Origin: Candidatus Blautia stercorigallinarum
GTDB taxonomy: Bacteria; Bacillota; Clostridia; Lachnospirales; Lachnospiraceae
DNA length: 40,130 bases
Direction of reading: 5' to 3'
Assembly: GCA_019112785.1 (NCBI GenBank)
Contig: DXIQ01000025.1
Coordinates: 1-40,130 of the forward strand
Shown here: in pieces, positions 7,302 to 15,903 of the stretch
Layout of the letters: every line of letters starts with the position of its first letter
How positions within the stretch are numbered: the first letter of the stretch is position 1
Translations under genes and position numbers: made by a program
Notes under the pieces: model-generated
Told to the model about the DNA's origin: nothing
What the model saw: the letters and a program-made list of their open reading frames with translations, nothing else
The model's database searches: none

Positions 7302-8924
7302 ATGGAACGTCTGAAAGGCAAATCAGTTTATAAAGGAATTGCCCTGGGAAAGATTTCTGTTCTGAAAAAGAATGATTATGTAGTAAAACGTGTAAAAGTG
7401 GAAGATCCTGAGGCAGAGATTGCAAGGGTTTCCCAGGCAAAGGAAAAAGCAAGGGAACAGCTTCAGAAGCTTTACGATAAAGCCGTAAAAGAAGTAGGCG
7501 AAGCCAGTGCAGCGATCTTTGAAGTCCATCAGATGATGCTGGATGATGAGGATTATACGGAATCTATTGAAAATATCATCCGCACCCAGGAGGTAAACGC
7601 TGAATATGCAGTGGCTACTACAGGAGATAACTTTTCCCAGATGTTTGCCAGCATGGATGATGATTATATGAAAGCCCGTGCGGCAGATGTAAAGGATATT
7701 TCCGAGCGTCTGGTGAGAAATCTCTATGGCGGAGACGGCGGGGATATGGAATTTGATCAGCCGGTGATCATTGTTGCAGATGATCTTTCTCCCAGCGAGA
7801 CTGTCCAGATGGACAAGGATAAGATCCTGGCTTTTGTAACTGTACATGGTTCCACAAATTCCCATACAGCGATCCTGGCCCGTATGATGAATATTCCGGC
7901 TCTGATCGGTGTAGATATGGATCTGGAAAAGCTGAAAACCGGTATGGAAGCCGTAGTAGACGGCTTTGCTTCTGAGGTGATCTTTGATCCTGATGAGGAA
8001 GTGCGGATGGATGCCAGAAAACGGATCCAGGAAGAAGAAGAAAAGATCAAACTTTTATCAGAATTAAAAGGGAAAGAGAACGTTACAAAAAGCGGACATA
8101 AGATCAATATTTATGCGAATATCGGCAGTGTGGGAGACATGGGATATGTTCTGGAAAACGATGCCGGAGGTATTGGTCTGTTCAGAAGTGAGTTCTTGTA
8201 TATCGGCAGAAATGAACTGCCAAGCGAAGAAGAACAGTTCCAGGTTTACAAACAGGTAGCCCAGACAATGGCCGGGAAAAAGGTGATCATCCGTACACTG
8301 GATATCGGCGCTGACAAACAGGCGGATTACCTGGGACTGGGGAAGGAAGACAATCCTGCTCTTGGATACAGAGCTATCCGTATCTGTCTGACTCAGCCGG
8401 AGATCTTTAAGACTCAGCTGAGAGCGATTTTCCGGGCAGCAGTATATGGAAATATCTCTATCATGTACCCTATGATCACTTCTGTGGAAGAAGTACATGA
8501 GATCAAGAAGATCGTCAAAGAGGTAAAAGAAGAGCTGGAGGCAGAAGGCACGCCATATAAGAGTGATGTGGAAGAGGGTATCATGATCGAGACTCCTGCT
8601 TCTGTGATCATCAGTGATGATCTGGCAAAAGAAGTGGATTTCTTCAGTATCGGAACCAATGATCTGACCCAGTATACACTGGCCATAGACCGTCAGAATG
8701 AGAAGCTGGACAAGTTCTATAATCCTCATCACAAAGCAATCCTCCGTATGATCCAGATGGTAGTAGATAACGCCCATAAAGAAGGTAAATGGGCAGGTAT
8801 CTGCGGAGAACTGGGAGCGGATACAGAGCTTACCGAGACCTTTGTAAAGATGGGTATCGATGAACTTTCCGTTGCTCCATCCATGATCTTAAAGCTTAGA
8901 AAGATCGTCAGAGAAATGCCGTGA
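7302..8924 (+). CDS. ptsI: Phosphoenolpyruvate-protein phosphotransferase (PTS enzyme I)
   Basis: A 540-residue protein of usual length. It takes phosphate from PEP and passes it to HPr. The phosphohistidine domain carries the active His188 in STNSHTAILAR. The PEP-binding barrel has GGIGLFRSEFLY, DIGADK (usually DIGGDK), FSIGTNDLTQY and Cys501 in GICGELGAD. It is translated from an ATG preceded by AAGAGGTAATG. Downstream the EIIB gene follows after 12 bp. Confidence 0.96.
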   Translation: MERLKGKSVYKGIALGKISVLKKNDYVVKRVKVEDPEAEIARVSQAKEKAREQLQKLYDKAVKEVGEASAAIFEVHQMMLDDEDYTESIENIIRTQEVNAEYAVATTGDNFSQMFASMDDDYMKARAADVKDISERLVRNLYGGDGGDMEFDQPVIIVADDLSPSETVQMDKDKILAFVTVHGSTNSHTAILARMMNIPALIGVDMDLEKLKTGMEAVVDGFASEVIFDPDEEVRMDARKRIQEEEEKIKLLSELKGKENVTKSGHKINIYANIGSVGDMGYVLENDAGGIGLFRSEFLYIGRNELPSEEEQFQVYKQVAQTMAGKKVIIRTLDIGADKQADYLGLGKEDNPALGYRAIRICLTQPEIFKTQLRAIFRAAVYGNISIMYPMITSVEEVHEIKKIVKEVKEELEAEGTPYKSDVEEGIMIETPASVIISDDLAKEVDFFSIGTNDLTQYTLAIDRQNEKLDKFYNPHHKAILRMIQMVVDNAHKEGKWAGICGELGADTELTETFVKMGIDELSVAPSMILKLRKIVREMP

Positions 8925-8936
8925 AAGTGAGCGGTT

Positions 8937-9212
8937 ATGGAAGAGAGAACAAGTCCAAATAAGACAGATTTTGAAAGTATGGCAAAGGCATTTCTGGAAG
9001 AGGCCGGAGGCTGTGATAATATCATAAGCTGCTATAATTGTATCACCCGGCTTCGGCTGGAAGTGAAAGATCCTGCTGCTGTAGATGAAGAAAAGATAAA
9101 AGCTTCAGGAGCTGCGGCAGTGTTCTGGCCGGATACAAATCTGATCCATATTGTTCTGGGACCCCAGGTTTTTGAGGTTGCCAGAGAGATGAAAAAGCTT
9201 CTGGAAGTATAG
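8937..9212 (+). CDS. Stand-alone PTS EIIB (glucose/sucrose type)
   Basis: A 91-residue soluble protein that is essentially one EIIB domain. NCITRLRLEV contains the phosphocysteine (Cys35), followed by the conserved VDEEKIKASGA and a C-terminal helix. In most organisms this domain is fused to an EIIC permease; no EIIC or EIIA is present here. Its place as last gene of an antiterminator-ptsH-ptsI operon suggests it serves a permease encoded elsewhere, or acts as phosphate relay to the PRD regulator. The ribosome site is weak (GTGAGCGG). Confidence 0.88.
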   Translation: MEERTSPNKTDFESMAKAFLEEAGGCDNIISCYNCITRLRLEVKDPAAVDEEKIKASGAAAVFWPDTNLIHIVLGPQVFEVAREMKKLLEV

Positions 9213-9236
9213 AAAGCTGTACTTTAAACAGGAAAA

Positions 9237-9296
9237 AAGGAATATCCCTTAACGGCTGCAGGACTGCAGACGAAAGGGATATTCCTTTTCTTTTTG
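9237..9296. terminator. Bidirectional terminator between the pts operon and the PFK gene
   Basis: AAGGAATATCCCTT (9237-9250) and AAGGGATATTCCTT (9274-9287) form a 14-bp stem. TTCTTTTT follows on the plus strand and A-rich sequence precedes it, so it can serve both convergent units. Confidence 0.85.
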
Positions 9297-9332
9297 GCAA
9301 CAGTAAATCAGGATGATGAAAAGAATAATCTG

Positions 9333-10589
9333 CTATTTCCGGTATACAAAATCAGGCAGCCCGTCAGTTCCCAGAGGAATTTCTACAGTCCCCTGGATCA
9401 GAGGAAGGGCATAATTTATGAAATCCTGTGTAACATCAGATCCGTCTTTGGAGATCCATTCCCGGGGCACGGTTTTTTCCTTATTGCAGATCAGATTCAC
9501 GTCTTCAAGACCCAGATGCATTCGGTATGGAATGCTGTTATCTCTCACATAAGATACCATTTTTCCCGTCTCTCCTTTCAGAGCGCTGCGGACTCCGAAC
9601 CGTCCTGCGGATACAGCTTCCTGCTGGTCTGTGGCTGAGATCATAGAAGCGGAACAACGCTGGCTTACATTCAGTTCTACGGAGCGGGCTTTCACTCCCA
9701 GGCGGTTCCGGACCAGATTCTCCAGATATTTACCGCAGCCGGCCAGCATTTTGTGACCAAAGGTATCTGTACCTACGGAGTTGTCATATTCACAGATAAA
9801 GGTACCTTTTTCATCATGGATCCCTTCAGAAACACATACGATCACATTGGGATTTTTTTCAAAACATTCCTGGATCTTTAAGAGGAAAGCTTCCTGATCA
9901 AAAGCGGTTTCCGGAAGATAGATCAGAAGAGGATTGTCGCCTGTATATTTTCTGGCAAGAGCGCCTGCCGCAGTGAGCCATCCGGCATGGCGGCCCATGA
10001 TCTCTACGATGGTCACGGATCTTGTCTCATATACATTGGCGTCGGTAACGATCTCTCTTACTGTGGAGGCTACATATCTGGCTGCGCTTCCAAAGCCGGG
10101 AGTATGGTCTGTGAGGACCAGGTCATTGTCAATGGTTTTGGGCTCCCCGATCACCCGGACAGGGCTGTTTATCTTTTCTGCGTAACGGGAAAGTTTGCTT
10201 ACAGTATCCATAGAATCGTTGCCGCCGATATAGAAGAAATATCCGATCCCCAGTTCTTCAAATTTCTGGAAAAGACGGGGATATACCGGATCATTCAGAT
10301 CTTCCGGAAGTTTATAACGGCAGGAGCCAAGGTAAGCTCCCGGAGTGGTCTTCAGCTTTTCCAGATCATTTCCGCTGAACACTTCCTGGAAGTCCAGAAC
10401 TCTTCCTGCAAGGAATCCTTCGATCCCGTTTACCATTCCATATACGCGATCTACAGAGTCCTGAAGAAGCCCTTCAGAAACTACGCCATAAAGGCTGCTG
10501 TTAATTACGGCAGTAGGACCGCCGGACTGACCTACGATTAGATTTTTTTTGCTCAATGCTTTCATTTGTATGGACAGCGGGCTGCCCAT
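9333..10589 (-). CDS. pfp: Pyrophosphate-type 6-phosphofructokinase
   Basis: A 418-residue protein from the ATG at 10589, which has GGAAAGGAG upstream; the open frame extends further to 10751 but without a ribosome site. It phosphorylates fructose 6-phosphate. The glycine-rich loop GQSGGPTAVIN (20-30), PKTIDND (150-156) and MGRHAGW are present. Lys in PKTIDND and Asp as the fourth residue of the GGND motif (122-125) are marks of PPi-dependent enzymes; ATP-dependent ones have PGTIDND and GGDG. The third residue of GGND is Asn, not the usual Asp. The gene is divergent from fba, the next glycolytic step. PPi use is inferred from these residues. Confidence 0.9.
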   Translation of the reverse strand: MGSPLSIQMKALSKKNLIVGQSGGPTAVINSSLYGVVSEGLLQDSVDRVYGMVNGIEGFLAGRVLDFQEVFSGNDLEKLKTTPGAYLGSCRYKLPEDLNDPVYPRLFQKFEELGIGYFFYIGGNDSMDTVSKLSRYAEKINSPVRVIGEPKTIDNDLVLTDHTPGFGSAARYVASTVREIVTDANVYETRSVTIVEIMGRHAGWLTAAGALARKYTGDNPLLIYLPETAFDQEAFLLKIQECFEKNPNVIVCVSEGIHDEKGTFICEYDNSVGTDTFGHKMLAGCGKYLENLVRNRLGVKARSVELNVSQRCSASMISATDQQEAVSAGRFGVRSALKGETGKMVSYVRDNSIPYRMHLGLEDVNLICNKEKTVPREWISKDGSDVTQDFINYALPLIQGTVEIPLGTDGLPDFVYRK

Positions 10590-10694
10590 ACTCTCCTTTC
10601 CTGTATTCTTTTCCCGCATACGGGGATGTGGTTTTTGACTGTTTTTCTGGCATTTATTATAGCATGGTTCTGGTAAAATTGCATTAAGAAATAC

Positions 10695-10722
10695 TTGCCT
10701 GAAAGGGAAAATGTGATATAAT
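10695..10722 (+). promoter_or_regulatory. fba promoter
   Basis: TTGCCT (10695-10700), a 16-bp spacer and TATAAT (10717-10722). Confidence 0.7.
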
Positions 10723-10731
10723 AATTGTAGG

Positions 10732-10781
10732 TTTTCTAAGGGCTGGCTCATACAGTCCTGTGAAAGAGGGAACTTAGAAAA
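10732..10781 (+). other. Structured fba 5' leader
   Basis: TTTTCTAAG (10732-10740) and CTTAGAAAA (10773-10781) pair perfectly over 9 bp and enclose 32 nt in which CCT and AGG can pair again. It lies at the very start of the predicted transcript and just before the GGAGG site of fba. It may protect the 5' end of the mRNA or bind a regulator; no known riboswitch signature is recognised. Confidence 0.45.
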
Positions 10782-10803
10782 ATCTATATGGAGGTCTTTA
10801 ATT

Positions 10804-11673
10804 ATGTTAGTATCAGCAGCAGAAATGTTAAAGAAAGCGAAAGCAGGACATTATGCAGTAGGTCAGTTTAATATCAATAACCTGGAGTGGACAAAGGCAG
10901 CTCTTCTGACAGCAGAAGAATGCAAATCCCCCATCATCCTGGGCGTTTCTGAAGGCGCCGGAAAATATATGTGCGGTTTTAAAACAGTAGCAGATATGGT
11001 AAAAGCTATGATGGAAGAACTGAACATCACAGTACCTGTAGCTCTTCACTTAGACCATGGTACATATGATGGATGCTACAAATGTATCAAAGCAGGATTC
11101 TCATCCATCATGTTCGATGGTTCTCATTATCCTATCGAAGAGAACGTTGAGAAGACAAAAGAGCTGGCAGGTGTCTGCAAAGGTCTGGGACTTTCTCTGG
11201 AAGCTGAGGTTGGTTCCATCGGCGGCGAGGAAGACGGCGTTGTAGGTATGGGCGAGTGCGCAGATCCTAAGGAATGTAAGATGATCGCTGATCTGGGCGT
11301 AGATATGCTGGCAGCAGGTATCGGCAACATTCACGGAAAATATCCGGAAAACTGGCCGGGACTTCGTTTCGACGTATTAGACGATATCCAGAAACTGACA
11401 GGCGAAATGCCTCTGGTACTGCACGGCGGCACAGGAATTCCTGCAGACATGATCCGCAAAGCTATTGACCTGGGTGTATCCAAGATCAATGTAAATACAG
11501 AGTGCCAGTTATCCTTTGCAGCAGCTACAAGAAAATACATCGAGGAAGGCAAAGATAATCAGGGTAAAGGATATGACCCAAGAAAATTATTAAAACCAGG
11601 CTTCGATGCAATCTGCGAGACAATCAAAGAAAAAATGGAACTCTTCGGTTCTGTTGGAAAAGCATTCGAATAA
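10804..11673 (+). CDS. fba: Fructose-bisphosphate aldolase, class II
   Basis: A 289-residue zinc-dependent aldolase of the FbaA/GatY group, splitting fructose 1,6-bisphosphate into glyceraldehyde 3-phosphate and dihydroxyacetone phosphate. Metal and substrate motifs are LHLDHG (81-86; Asp84, His85), NIHGKY, LHGGTGI and SKINVNTE. The start has TATGGAGG upstream. It lies divergent from the phosphofructokinase gene, has its own promoter and structured leader, and ends in a strong terminator, so it is monocistronic. Confidence 0.96.
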   Translation: MLVSAAEMLKKAKAGHYAVGQFNINNLEWTKAALLTAEECKSPIILGVSEGAGKYMCGFKTVADMVKAMMEELNITVPVALHLDHGTYDGCYKCIKAGFSSIMFDGSHYPIEENVEKTKELAGVCKGLGLSLEAEVGSIGGEEDGVVGMGECADPKECKMIADLGVDMLAAGIGNIHGKYPENWPGLRFDVLDDIQKLTGEMPLVLHGGTGIPADMIRKAIDLGVSKINVNTECQLSFAAATRKYIEEGKDNQGKGYDPRKLLKPGFDAICETIKEKMELFGSVGKAFE

Positions 11674-11683
11674 AATATGCAGC

Positions 11684-11717
11684 AAAAATCCCCGGGGTAT
11701 CTGCCCGGGGATTTTTT
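11684..11717 (+). terminator. fba terminator
   Basis: AAAAATCCCCGGG pairs with CCCGGGGATTTTT around a short loop and ends in six T. Confidence 0.9.
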
Positions 11718-11740
11718 ACACCCCAAAACCAGAAAAAAGA

Positions 11741-11785
11741 AAAGAACCGGAAATTTCACGATCTTTTGTGAAATTTCCGGTCTTT
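11741..11785. terminator. Terminator for glgCD (bidirectional)
   Basis: ACCGGAAATTTCAC (11746-11759) and GTGAAATTTCCGGT (11768-11781) form a perfect 14-bp stem with an 8-nt loop. CTTTTT follows on the plus strand and TCTTTTCTTTTTT on the minus strand. Confidence 0.85.
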
Positions 11786-11806
11786 TTAAATACAGATATA
11801 AGATCT

Positions 11807-12925
11807 TTATAAGGTATCGTTTCTCTTGATATAGCCTGGACGATCCGGTGCGGAAATGATCTCTTTTACATGGATCAGTTTGGCATGTTTGTCTACCACC
11901 TGATTTTCTACATAGACGTCTTTTCCAATGACGGAATCCGGAAGGATCACACTGTTTTTAACGACAGCGCCTTCTTTGATCACACAGCCTCTTCCGATCA
12001 CGGAGTTTTCAACAGTACCTTCAATATGGCAGCCGTTGGAAACAACAGAGTTCTTTACGCTGGCGTTTTCAAAGTACTGGGTAGGACAGGAGTCGTTGGT
12101 TCTGGTATAAATAGTCCAGCCGTCACTGAAAAGACTCTGGCAGGTTTTCATGTCTATCAGGGAGATATTAGCGTCGTAATAGCTCTTAAAATCAGAGATT
12201 GATGCAAAATATCCACGATGAGCGATACCCCGGATATCTAATTCACTGTTGCAGGCATCATTTACGATATCAGACAGAGTATACATAGAAGAAAGCTTGT
12301 GGGCTTTTTCTACCAGCTCAATAAACAGATCTTTTTTCATTACATAGGTTTCCATGAAGATGTTCCGGTTCTTCGCATTTCCGTGATTAGGCTCCATGGA
12401 AAGAACACCTTTCTGCTTGTTCAGGTTCAGGATATTACAGTTCAGGAAAGATTCCTTTGCGTTATCTACCGAATGATATAAGAGTGTAATATCTGCCCCT
12501 GATTCGATATGGGATTCCAGAAGCTGGCTGTAATCCATAGTGTAGATCATATAGCTGGGAGCGATGACTACATATGGTTCATGAGCCTGTTCAATGAACT
12601 CCATATTTTCGATAAAGGCAGCAATATCATTGTTGTAGATATCATTATCCATACCGTTTTCGGAATAAAGAAGATGAAGCTTTCCTCTCTTGGAGTTGAT
12701 GTTGTAATGACGTCCGGTTCCCAGATGTTCGGTGAGGGAACGTGGTTTTCTGCGGATATATACCTGGATACGGTCAATGCCGCTGTTGCTCATATTGGAG
12801 ATCGGGAAGTCGATCACACGGTAACGTCCCAGGAAGGAAAATGCGCCTACGGGACGATAGGTCTGCATACCTTCTATATGTACATTTCTTCCGGCAAAAT
12901 TTACAATTCCAAATGCCTTGCTCAT
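11807..12925 (-). CDS. glgD: GlgD, glucose-1-phosphate adenylyltransferase subunit
   Basis: A 372-residue homologue of GlgC with the same fold: N-terminal nucleotidyltransferase domain (YRVIDFPISNMSNSGI), then a left-handed beta-helix of hexapeptide repeats (for example NSVVSNGCHIEGTVENSV). The catalytic loop GGRGTRL of GlgC is replaced here by NFAGRNVHIEG, so it probably lacks pyrophosphorylase activity and acts as partner or modulator of GlgC, as described for GlgD in Gram-positive bacteria. Its ATG lies 1 nt after the glgC stop codon, with AAGGGGGAAG inside the end of glgC, so the two are translationally coupled. Confidence 0.93.
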   Translation of the reverse strand: MSKAFGIVNFAGRNVHIEGMQTYRPVGAFSFLGRYRVIDFPISNMSNSGIDRIQVYIRRKPRSLTEHLGTGRHYNINSKRGKLHLLYSENGMDNDIYNNDIAAFIENMEFIEQAHEPYVVIAPSYMIYTMDYSQLLESHIESGADITLLYHSVDNAKESFLNCNILNLNKQKGVLSMEPNHGNAKNRNIFMETYVMKKDLFIELVEKAHKLSSMYTLSDIVNDACNSELDIRGIAHRGYFASISDFKSYYDANISLIDMKTCQSLFSDGWTIYTRTNDSCPTQYFENASVKNSVVSNGCHIEGTVENSVIGRGCVIKEGAVVKNSVILPDSVIGKDVYVENQVVDKHAKLIHVKEIISAPDRPGYIKRNDTL

Positions 12926-12926
12926 A

Positions 12927-14066
12927 TTATTCTTCCCCCTTTACACGTTTTGCGACGAGCTCGATATGTTCGCTGTCAGCGCTGCCTACTTTGGCGTTTT
13001 TGCCGATATGTACGCCGTCTGCCACGATGGCTCTCTGTACTACAGCGCCTTCTTCTACGACTGCACCGGGCATGATCACACTGTCAATAACCTTGGCGCC
13101 GGTTCCAACCTTCGTGTCGGTAAATAATACAGAGTTTTCTACAGTACCGTCGATGATACAGCCCTGGGTGATGAAAGCACGTTTGATCTCTGCGTTTGGT
13201 CCGATATAGTGGGGAAGACTGTCGGAATCTTCTGTATAAATCTTCCAGGAAGAATCGCTTAAATCCAGAGGATTGTTCTTGTCCAGAAGATCCATGTTGG
13301 CTTCCCAGAGAGAGTCGATGGTTCCTACATCTTTCCAGTATCCTTTGAACTTGTAAGCGTAAAGGGTCTTGTTCTCGCTGAGCATTACAGGAATGATATC
13401 TTTACCGAAATCATGGTGGGAATCCGGATTCTTCATATCAGCTGTTAAAAGTTTTCTCAGAGGTTTCCAGGTAAAGATATAGATACCCATAGAAGCAAGG
13501 TTGCTCTTTGGATGTTCCGGCTTTTCTTCAAATTCTACGATCTTTCCGGTTTCATCAGTATTCATGATACCGAAACGGCTTGCCTCCCGCATGGGGACTT
13601 CGATTACAGCGATGGTAGCATCTGCATTCTGTTCTTTATGAGCAGCCAGCATTTTTGCATAGTTCATTTTGTAAATATGGTCACCGGAAAGGATCAGAAC
13701 ATATTCCGGATCAAAGCTGTCGATAAAGTCAATATTCTGAGAAATAGCATCAGCAGTTCCTCTGTATACGTCTAAATCCACATCTGCCTTTTCACGGGGT
13801 GCAAGTACATAAACGCCGCTGTTTTTGGCATCCAGCCCCCACCGTCCTCCGGCAGCTACATAGCTGTTTAACTGAATAGACTCATACTGTGTCAGTACGC
13901 CTACATTATCAATTCCGCTGTTGGCACAGTTACTCAATGGAAAATCAATGATACGGTATTTTCCGCCGTAAGATACGGCAGGCTTTGCAACTTTTTTTGT
14001 CAGCTCATGCAGACGTGTGCCACGGCCGCCGGCCAGTATCATTGCCAACATATTGTTTTGTTTCAT
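12927..14066 (-). CDS. glgC: Glucose-1-phosphate adenylyltransferase
   Basis: A 379-residue protein that makes ADP-glucose for glycogen synthesis. Catalytic loop [15 protein letters not shown], substrate segment [27 protein letters not shown] and VEFEEKP are present, followed by the C-terminal beta-helix ([19 protein letters not shown]). It is the first gene of a two-gene operon with glgD. The start has GAGAGGG upstream and a -10 element further up. Neighbouring phosphofructokinase and aldolase genes point to a central carbon cluster. Confidence 0.96.
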   Translation of the reverse strand: MKQNNMLAMILAGGRGTRLHELTKKVAKPAVSYGGKYRIIDFPLSNCANSGIDNVGVLTQYESIQLNSYVAAGGRWGLDAKNSGVYVLAPREKADVDLDVYRGTADAISQNIDFIDSFDPEYVLILSGDHIYKMNYAKMLAAHKEQNADATIAVIEVPMREASRFGIMNTDETGKIVEFEEKPEHPKSNLASMGIYIFTWKPLRKLLTADMKNPDSHHDFGKDIIPVMLSENKTLYAYKFKGYWKDVGTIDSLWEANMDLLDKNNPLDLSDSSWKIYTEDSDSLPHYIGPNAEIKRAFITQGCIIDGTVENSVLFTDTKVGTGAKVIDSVIMPGAVVEEGAVVQRAIVADGVHIGKNAKVGSADSEHIELVAKRVKGEE

Positions 14067-14140
14067 AGTGAACCCTCTCTTTCTTAAGATAGCAACAGAG
14101 ACAGTCTCACAGACTTTCTTCTATTGTTTTGATGTCATAT

Positions 14141-14146
14141 ATTATA
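14141..14146 (-). promoter_or_regulatory. glgC -10 element
   Basis: TATAAT on the minus strand about 75 nt upstream of glgC. The -35 is poor (TGGAAA at 17 bp), so an activator may be needed. The AT-rich region to 14302 also holds the start of the divergent symporter gene; no convincing promoter for that gene was found. Confidence 0.45.
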
Positions 14147-14302
14147 CAATTATTCCATGATTATTTCCACAATTTTAAGCAAAAAAACACAAAAAAGAGG
14201 AAAAAAATTTGAAAATCATATAGAGATAATCGCTAAAAAACCGGATGATACATTTTTAACGTAAAACTGGCATAAATTTTACAAAAAACAGGTAAAAAAG
14301 CT

Positions 14303-15655
14303 ATGGAAGAATTGATCCACGGACTTCAGCGTCTGGTGTGGGGACCGGGCATGCTGGTGTTTTTCCTGGGGACGGGAATCCGCTTTACTCTGGATTCGAA
14401 ATTTTTTCAGATCCGAAAAATACATATATGGATGGGAAAGACTCTCGGTGCGCTAAAAAATGTAAGAAAAACAGAAAAGGAACATTCCATCTCCCAGTTT
14501 CAGTCTTTCTGTACTGCTCTGGCTGCTACCCTGGGAACAGGGAATATTACCGGGGTAGCCACGGCTTTGATCTTCGGGGGCCCGGGAGCAGTCTTCTGGA
14601 TGTGGGTTTCCGCATTTTTCGGAATGATGACCAATTATGCTGAGAATTATCTGGGTATCCGGTACCGGTATAAAGACCAGAAGGGCAGGTGGAAGGGAGG
14701 AGCCATGGTCTATATGGAAAAAGGACTGAATTCCAGAGTTCTGGCAGTACTTTTTGCCGTATGCTGCCTGATCGCGTCTCTGGGAATGGGCAATATGGTC
14801 CAGGGAAATTCGATGGCCAAGGGCCTGGAATCTGCCTTTGGCATTCCTCCTTTTATTACCGGCAGTGTCTGTATGATCCTGCTGGCAATGATAGTTACCG
14901 GTGGAGTAAAAAGGGTGGCAGCTCTTACAGAAAAGCTGGTGCCCCTGATGGCGGGGATCTATTTCCTGGGAGCCCTGGCAGTATTGGCGGCAAACTGGCA
15001 GGCAGTTCCACAGGCAATGAGCCTGATCTTTACCCAGGCCTTTCAGATCCGGGCAGGTGCCGGAGGAGCGGCAGGATATACTGTGCGGCAGGCTATCCGG
15101 ATGGGAGTGGCCAGAGGGATTTTTTCCAATGAAGCGGGCCTGGGCTCTTCCGTGATGGCACACGTCCAGTCCGATGTGGAAAGCCCTCAGGTCCAGGGAA
15201 TGTGGGGGATGCTGGAGGTGTTTATCGATACCATGGTGGGATGTACAGTCACAGCTTTGGTGATCCTGGTAAGCGGCGTATATCAGCCGGAATTGTATCT
15301 GGACCAGATCAGCCGGGGGATAGAGACTATAGACGGCACTACACTGACCGGTCAGGCATTTGGGGCGGTCATCCCCTGGGGCGCGCAGTTTCTGGCGGCA
15401 GCGACTGCATTATTTGCCTTTGCCACTATTGCGGGATGGTCCTATTTCGGTGAACAGACAGCGGCTTATCTGGGAAAAGAAAGGGGAGCTGCAGTCTATC
15501 GCTATATTTATATTCTGATCACTCTGCCCGGCTGTATTATGGCCCCCAGTCTGATCTGGGACCTGTCCGACGCCTTTAACGGGATGATGGCGCTGCCTAA
15601 TCTGGTGGCATTGTTTTTTCTGGGAAAACAGGTGAAATATGATAATGATAGATAA
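14303..15655 (+). CDS. Sodium:alanine/glycine symporter (AGCS family)
   Basis: A 450-residue integral membrane protein with about ten hydrophobic segments. The family signature region GTGNITGVATALIFGGPGAV is present near residue 80, along with the conserved SNEAGLGSS and a C-terminal segment with GWSYFGEQ. AGCS carriers import alanine or glycine with Na+. The substrate cannot be read from sequence alone. It stands alone, divergent from glgC, with a weak AGGTAAAAAAG ribosome site. Confidence 0.92.
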   Translation: MEELIHGLQRLVWGPGMLVFFLGTGIRFTLDSKFFQIRKIHIWMGKTLGALKNVRKTEKEHSISQFQSFCTALAATLGTGNITGVATALIFGGPGAVFWMWVSAFFGMMTNYAENYLGIRYRYKDQKGRWKGGAMVYMEKGLNSRVLAVLFAVCCLIASLGMGNMVQGNSMAKGLESAFGIPPFITGSVCMILLAMIVTGGVKRVAALTEKLVPLMAGIYFLGALAVLAANWQAVPQAMSLIFTQAFQIRAGAGGAAGYTVRQAIRMGVARGIFSNEAGLGSSVMAHVQSDVESPQVQGMWGMLEVFIDTMVGCTVTALVILVSGVYQPELYLDQISRGIETIDGTTLTGQAFGAVIPWGAQFLAAATALFAFATIAGWSYFGEQTAAYLGKERGAAVYRYIYILITLPGCIMAPSLIWDLSDAFNGMMALPNLVALFFLGKQVKYDNDR

Positions 15656-15772
15656 TAGTAAATAAAAGTTCTTTGAAATCTATTTAATTTAAAAAGAGAG
15701 CTGAGAAATTTGTTTTAAAACAGAATGAAATTATTGTACCCTTTTTTAAAAAGAATTATAATATTGGAATAT

Positions 15773-15892
15773 ATTAGGGAGATAAAGCAAATGATTTTGA
15801 AGACAGCAGAAAAAATGGGCTATCAGCCAGACTTACTTGCAAGAAGTCTGGTTAAAGGCGTCAGCATGACAATTGGAGTGATTGTAGTAGGA
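15773..15892 (+). pseudogene. LacI-family repressor fragment
   Basis: About 38 codons reading ILKTAEKMGYQPDLLARSL and TIGVIVV match the hinge region of LacI regulators, where the end of the HTH domain joins the sugar-binding domain. The N-terminal helix-turn-helix and the whole effector domain are missing. The frame runs straight into the ribosome site of the next gene and stops at 15907, so an internal deletion seems to have joined the hinge to the upstream edge of the glycosidase gene. Confidence 0.7.
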
Positions 15893-15903
15893 GGAAACTA
15901 TAG

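Noticed and set aside
7323..8777. Long minus-strand frames opposite ptsI
   Set aside because: They mirror a well-supported gene, have no ribosome sites and resemble no family.
14453..15163. 236-codon minus-strand frame opposite the AGCS symporter
   Set aside because: Rich in His, Gln and Ser as expected for an antisense shadow; no start signal.
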